Shown here: in pieces, positions 60,476-64,000 of the stretch
How positions within the stretch are numbered: position 1 is the stretch's first letter
Layout: each line of letters begins with the position of its first letter
Source of the DNA: Kutzneria buriramensis
GTDB lineage: Bacteria > Actinomycetota > Actinomycetes > Mycobacteriales > Pseudonocardiaceae
Length of the DNA stretch: 64,000 nt
Direction of reading: 5' to 3'
NCBI RefSeq assembly: GCF_003387475.1
Contig: NZ_QUNO01000007.1
Location: 248,001-312,000 of the forward strand
Notes under the pieces: generated by a model
Database searches by the model: none
What the model saw: only the letters and a program-made list of their open reading frames with translations
Told to the model about the DNA's origin: nothing
Translations under genes and position numbers: made by a program

Positions 60476-61699
60476 ATGAGCAAGCGCAACGGCACGGTCG
60501 CGGTCGTGACGGCCGCGCTTCTCCTGACTACGGGATGTTCCTCGCCCGGCGGCTCGGCCTCCGGTGACGCGGGGGCGCCGCTGGTGATCGGCGCGTCGGT
60601 CTCGCTGACCGGCGACTTCTCCGACTCCGGCAAGGCTGTGCAGCGCGGGTACCAGCTGTGGGCGGACACGGTCAACGCCGCCGGCGGGATCCTCGGCCGC
60701 GCGGTGCAGCTGAAGATCGTCGACGACGCGTCCAGTCCGACGCAGGTCGTGACCAACTACCAGAACCTGATCAACAAGGACCGGGTGGACCTCACCTTCG
60801 GACCGTTCTCGACGCTGCTCACGATCCCGGCGTCCCAGGTGGCCAAGCGCTACGGCTACGCCTTCCTGGCACCGGCCGGCGGCGGGCCGAAGATGTTCGA
60901 GCAGAACCTGGACAACTACTTCTTCGTGCAGCCGGCGCCGACCGTGCAGTCCGGCGACGTGTTCGTCAACTACGTGCTGAGCCTGCCCGCCGACCGGCGT
61001 CCCAAGACCGCCGCGTACGCCGAGCTGGACGACCCGTTCGCCGCGCCGCTGGCCGAGAACGTCCGGCAGAAGCTCGAGGCCGCCGGCGTGCGCACCGTCT
61101 ACAAGCAGGTGTACCCGTCGGAGACGATGGACCTGTCGCCGATGATGGGCGCGATCGCCGCGCTGCGCCCGGACGCAATCATCGCCGGCACCCAGAACGA
61201 GGACGCGTACTCGCAGGTGAAGAGCCTGGTGCAGTTGAAGTTCAGCCCCAGCGTCCTGTTCCAGTCCAACGGGGCCAACTCGCCGATGGAGTTCCCGGAC
61301 AAGGTCGGCGCCGGCAACACCGAGGGCATCCTGTCGCCCGCGGACTGGTTCCCCGGCTCCAAGGCGCCCGGCAGCGCCGACTTCACCGCCGCGTACATCA
61401 AGAAGTACGGCGGCACCGCGCAGAGCATCGACGATAGCAGCGCCGAGGCGTACGCGGTCGGCCAGGTGATCTCCGCCGTCGCCGCCCGGACGAACAAGAT
61501 CGACAACAAGACGATCATCAGCTCGCTGCACGCCGGCAGCTGGCCGACCCTGCTCGGCACTCTGTCGTGGTCGGCCAACGGCGCGCCGAGCGGCGAGTTC
61601 AACCTGGTGCAGTGGCAGAAGGGCAAGCTGCTGCCGGTGTTCCCCGCGTCGGTCGCGCAGGCCTCGCCGGAGGCGCCCAAACCGGCCTGGGGCGGGTGA
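60476..61699 (+). CDS. Liv-type ABC importer, substrate-binding lipoprotein
   Basis: 407 residues with a lipobox (VVTAALLLTTGCSSPGG; Cys 21) and then the periplasmic-binding fold of the branched-chain-amino-acid (LivJ/K) family: LVIGASVSLTGDFSDSGKAV, then GYQLWADTVNAAGGILGRAV and VDLTFGPFSTLLTIP. It binds the solute outside the cell and delivers it to the permeases encoded next. First gene of the operon under the LacI repressor. Ligand not certain: Liv family members also carry aromatic acids, urea or amides. Confidence 0.88.
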   Translation: MSKRNGTVAVVTAALLLTTGCSSPGGSASGDAGAPLVIGASVSLTGDFSDSGKAVQRGYQLWADTVNAAGGILGRAVQLKIVDDASSPTQVVTNYQNLINKDRVDLTFGPFSTLLTIPASQVAKRYGYAFLAPAGGGPKMFEQNLDNYFFVQPAPTVQSGDVFVNYVLSLPADRRPKTAAYAELDDPFAAPLAENVRQKLEAAGVRTVYKQVYPSETMDLSPMMGAIAALRPDAIIAGTQNEDAYSQVKSLVQLKFSPSVLFQSNGANSPMEFPDKVGAGNTEGILSPADWFPGSKAPGSADFTAAYIKKYGGTAQSIDDSSAEAYAVGQVISAVAARTNKIDNKTIISSLHAGSWPTLLGTLSWSANGAPSGEFNLVQWQKGKLLPVFPASVAQASPEAPKPAWGG

Positions 61700-61703
61700 G
61701 GCG

Positions 61704-62582
61704 GTGCACGCTGTGGTCCAGGGCGTCATCCTCGGTGTGCTCACCGCGGGCGTGTACGCGCTGATGGCGTCCGGGCAGACCCTGATCTTCGGCATCATGC
61801 GCGTGGTCAACATGGCGCAGGGTGCGATGGTCATTCTCGGCGCCTACCTGTCCTACCAGCTGTTCACGTCGTTCGGCGTCGATCCGTTCCTCGCGATCCC
61901 GGCGACCACGGCGGTCATGTTCACGGTCGGCGTCGCGGTGCAGCTGATCTTCCTGCGCCCACTGCACCAGGACGACCGGACCCAGCTGAGCGTGCTGGTG
62001 ACGTTCGCGGTCGCGCTGCTGCTGGAGGGCGTGATGAGCGTCCTGTGGAGCACCTCGGACCGCAGCATCAACACCGGCTACGTGAATGCGAGCTGGACCG
62101 TGCTCGGCTACCAGATCTCGCTGGTGCGACTGTGGGCGTTCCTGCTTTCGCTTGTCGCACTGGGACTTCTGCACGTGCTGCTCAGGCGGACCCGGTTCGG
62201 TCGCGCGGTGCGGGCCAGCGTGCAGAATCCGGAGTCGGCGCGGCTGCTCGGTGTCGACGCCGACCGGATCGCCGCGATCGGCTTCGGGCTCGGCGCCGCG
62301 ACCGCGGCCGCCGCCGGCTCCGTGTACGGCCTGCTGTACCCGTTCAACTCCGGCAGCCACTACGACCTGATCTCCCAGCTGCTGTCCATCGTGGTGCTCG
62401 GCGGTCTGGGCAGCATCGGCGGCGCGGTCGTCGGATCGCTGGTCATCTCGGTGTCCACGGCGGTCGTCGCGTCGGCCTTCTCGCCGATCTGGGCCCCGAT
62501 GACCTTCTTCGTCGTGCTGCTGTCGGTGCTGCTGATCCGGCCGCGCGGCCTGTTCGGCACGGCCGCCCGAGGGGCGCTGTGA
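61704..62582 (+). CDS. Liv-type ABC importer, permease (LivH-like)
   Basis: 292 residues from GTG 61704, four bases after the lipoprotein stop. About eight membrane helices with the LivH pattern QTLIFGIMRVVNMAQGAMVI in the first loop and GGLGSIGGAVVGSLVISVST near the end (EAA-like coupling region: SARLLGVDADRIAAIGFGLG). With LivM it makes the pore. Its stop overlaps the next GTG. Confidence 0.87.
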   Translation: MHAVVQGVILGVLTAGVYALMASGQTLIFGIMRVVNMAQGAMVILGAYLSYQLFTSFGVDPFLAIPATTAVMFTVGVAVQLIFLRPLHQDDRTQLSVLVTFAVALLLEGVMSVLWSTSDRSINTGYVNASWTVLGYQISLVRLWAFLLSLVALGLLHVLLRRTRFGRAVRASVQNPESARLLGVDADRIAAIGFGLGAATAAAAGSVYGLLYPFNSGSHYDLISQLLSIVVLGGLGSIGGAVVGSLVISVSTAVVASAFSPIWAPMTFFVVLLSVLLIRPRGLFGTAARGAL

Positions 62583-63586
62583 GGATGCGGCGCGGCGTCG
62601 GACCGGTCCGCGCCGCGGTGTTCTTCCTGGTGCTGGCCGTGGCGCCCACTTTCGGTCTCGCGCACTGGCTACTCACGATGCTGGTGTTCACGCTGATGTT
62701 CGCCGTCATGGCCAGCGCGTGGAATCTGCTCGGCGGATTCACCGGTTACCCCTCGCTCGGGCACGTCGCTTTCTTCGGCATCGGCGCCTACGCGGTGGTG
62801 TTGTGGTTCCAGCACCACGACATCAGCTCCGGCTACGAGCCGTTCCTCCTGCTGCCGGCGATCGGGCTCGGCGTGGCGCTGGTCGGCCTGCCCATCGCCG
62901 CGATCGCGATGCGCACCCGGGCCGACGTGTTCGCGATCGTCACCATCACGCTGCTGTTCGTCGGCCAGACCCTGGCGTTCAACCTGCGCGACATCACCGG
63001 CGGCGCGCAGGGGGCCTCGATCGTGCCGGCGCCGTTTCCCGCCGACAGTTACGAGATTCCCTTCTACGACGCGCTTGTTGTGCTGTTGGCCGTGTCGATG
63101 GGACTGACGTGGGCGACGATGAGGTCCAAGGTCGGCCTGTCGCTGGCGGCCGTTCGCATGGACGAGGACAAGGCCGCCGGCATCGGCGTGCGGGTGCAGA
63201 CGGTCAAGTTGCTGGCGTTCTGCGTCAGCGTCGGTCTGACCGCGATGATCGGCGGGATCTGGGCGTACTACGAGGGGTTCATCTATCCGCAGTTCGCGTT
63301 CGACCCGTTGATCAGCGTCGCGATGGTGCTGATGACGTTCCTCGGCGGCCGGGCGACACTGTGGGGACCTGTGCTCGGCGCGTTCATCCTGGAGCTGGCC
63401 CAGCAGTACTTCGCGTACAGCCTCGGCGGCAGCCGGTTCTATCTCATCGCGTACGCGCTGGTCTTCCTGGTCGTGATTCTCGTGATGCCACGCGGAATCC
63501 TGCCGTCCGTTCGGGATCGGCTGTGGCGGCGAGGGCGGCGGCGCATCGTGGACGCGCAGCTGCCGGCGGGGGACGGTCCGCTGTGA
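62579..63586 (+). CDS. Liv-type ABC importer, permease (LivM-like)
   Basis: 335 residues from GTG 62579, overlapping livH's stop (GTGA). LivM signatures: WNLLGGFTGYPSLGHVAFFG, then AVRMDEDKAAGIGVRVQTVK (the EAA-like coupling loop) and GGRATLWGPVLGAFILE. About eight to ten membrane helices. A GTG four-base overlap leads into the ATPase gene. Confidence 0.87.
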   Translation: MRMRRGVGPVRAAVFFLVLAVAPTFGLAHWLLTMLVFTLMFAVMASAWNLLGGFTGYPSLGHVAFFGIGAYAVVLWFQHHDISSGYEPFLLLPAIGLGVALVGLPIAAIAMRTRADVFAIVTITLLFVGQTLAFNLRDITGGAQGASIVPAPFPADSYEIPFYDALVVLLAVSMGLTWATMRSKVGLSLAAVRMDEDKAAGIGVRVQTVKLLAFCVSVGLTAMIGGIWAYYEGFIYPQFAFDPLISVAMVLMTFLGGRATLWGPVLGAFILELAQQYFAYSLGGSRFYLIAYALVFLVVILVMPRGILPSVRDRLWRRGRRRIVDAQLPAGDGPL

Positions 63587-64000
63587 CACCGTTGCTGGAG
63601 GTGGACGGCGTCTCGCGCAGCTTCGGCTCCGTGCCGGCGCTGGTGAACGCGTCGCTGACCGTCGAGCGGAACTCGATCACGGCGCTGATCGGGCCCAACG
63701 GCTCCGGCAAGACCACACTGTTCAACGTCATCACCGGAAATCTGCGCGCCGACACCGGCCGCGTTCGCTTCGACGGTCACGACGTCACCACCGCCCGCCC
63801 GGCCGCGCTGTACCGGCGTGGCCTGTCGCGGACGTACCAGCAGGCCAGGGTGTTCAGCCAGCTCACTGTCGAGGAGAATCTCGTCGTCGCCGGCGGCTTC
63901 GGACTGGCGCAGCTGTTCGGCCGCCGCGTGAACCGCCGGGACCGACAGCGAGCGACCGAGCTGATCGACGAGTTCCGCCTCGGCCGCGTCGCGGACCTGC
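63583..64000 (+). CDS. Liv-type ABC importer ATPase (LivG-like), cut by window end
   Basis: The first 139 residues are present, from GTG 63583 which overlaps the LivM stop. LLEVDGVSRSFGSVPALVNA, Walker A ALIGPNGSGKTTLFNVITG, and the Q-loop region RTYQQARVFSQLTVEENLVV are typical of LivG. The signature, Walker B and H-loop lie beyond the window. A second ATPase (LivF) probably follows. Confidence 0.87.
   Translation, partial: MTPLLEVDGVSRSFGSVPALVNASLTVERNSITALIGPNGSGKTTLFNVITGNLRADTGRVRFDGHDVTTARPAALYRRGLSRTYQQARVFSQLTVEENLVVAGGFGLAQLFGRRVNRRDRQRATELIDEFRLGRVADL

Noticed and set aside
1-64000. CRISPR array, tRNA/rRNA genes, prophage or complete insertion sequence
   Set aside because: No regularly spaced repeats, no cloverleaf or rRNA sequence noticed, no phage structural genes, and only fragments of transposases were found.

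Overview
This is high-GC actinobacterial DNA. Evidence: strong G/C bias at third codon positions, many GTG starts, BTAD-NB-ARC-TPR (AfsR-like) regulators, two DUF574-type SAM methyltransferases, GAF/ANTAR proteins and a Tat-exported copper oxidase. A filamentous member of the Pseudonocardiales (Kutzneria/Amycolatopsis-like) is the best guess, but no rRNA or tRNA gene is present to prove it. The window reads as an accessory, regulator-rich chromosomal region with many short catabolic or stress operons separated by decayed genes and transposase remnants.

Layout. 1-4 kb: the end of an epimerase, broken gene pieces (FAH hydrolase, AlkA) and a PuuC/PuuD-like pair for gamma-glutamyl-polyamine/GABA breakdown. 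4-15.7 kb: a large AfsR-like regulator divergent from an ArsR-type repressor, which precedes a six-gene membrane-complex operon. The operon resembles hydrogenase-4/formate hydrogenlyase but lacks the NiFe ligands, and its layout recalls M. tuberculosis Rv0081-Rv0087. Two small unassigned genes follow. 15.8-23.5 kb: a methyltransferase, an MBL-fold hydrolase, a two-component set, a GAF/ANTAR protein and a phospholipase-C-like phosphoesterase. 23.6-24.2 kb: a stack of gene remnants. 24.2-32.3 kb: VOC/TetR, MDR oxidoreductase/LysR, and a secreted-peptidase locus. 32.3-40.2 kb: remnants, DUF4342, a multicopper oxidase and a second AfsR-like regulator. 40.3-45 kb: an ORC/CDC6-like ATPase, a rhomboid homologue lacking its nucleophile, and a frameshifted amino-acid permease. 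45.4-48.1 kb: a NarK-type nitrate/nitrite porter fused in one reading frame to GAF and ANTAR domains, followed 16 bp later by a separate GAF/ANTAR gene. 48.2-56 kb: esterase, second methyltransferase, PadR/FAD monooxygenase, oxidoreductase/TetR and a UbiG-like methyltransferase. 57.4-58.6 kb: a Roadblock/LC7-like protein and a near-identical second copy of the ArsR repressor. 59.3-64 kb: LacI repressor and a Liv-type ABC importer cut by the window end.

The most interesting observations are two. (1) The NarK-GAF-ANTAR fusion would couple nitrate/nitrite transport to RNA-level antitermination in one membrane protein. (2) A 16-bp site of form TTG-N10-CAA, or a close variant, recurs at both arsR copies, at the end of the hydrogenase-like operon, after arsR2 and at 56.6 kb, suggesting a local regulon for the ArsR pair. 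Several repressor/operator pairs (LacI, two TetR, PadR) can be read directly from palindromes.
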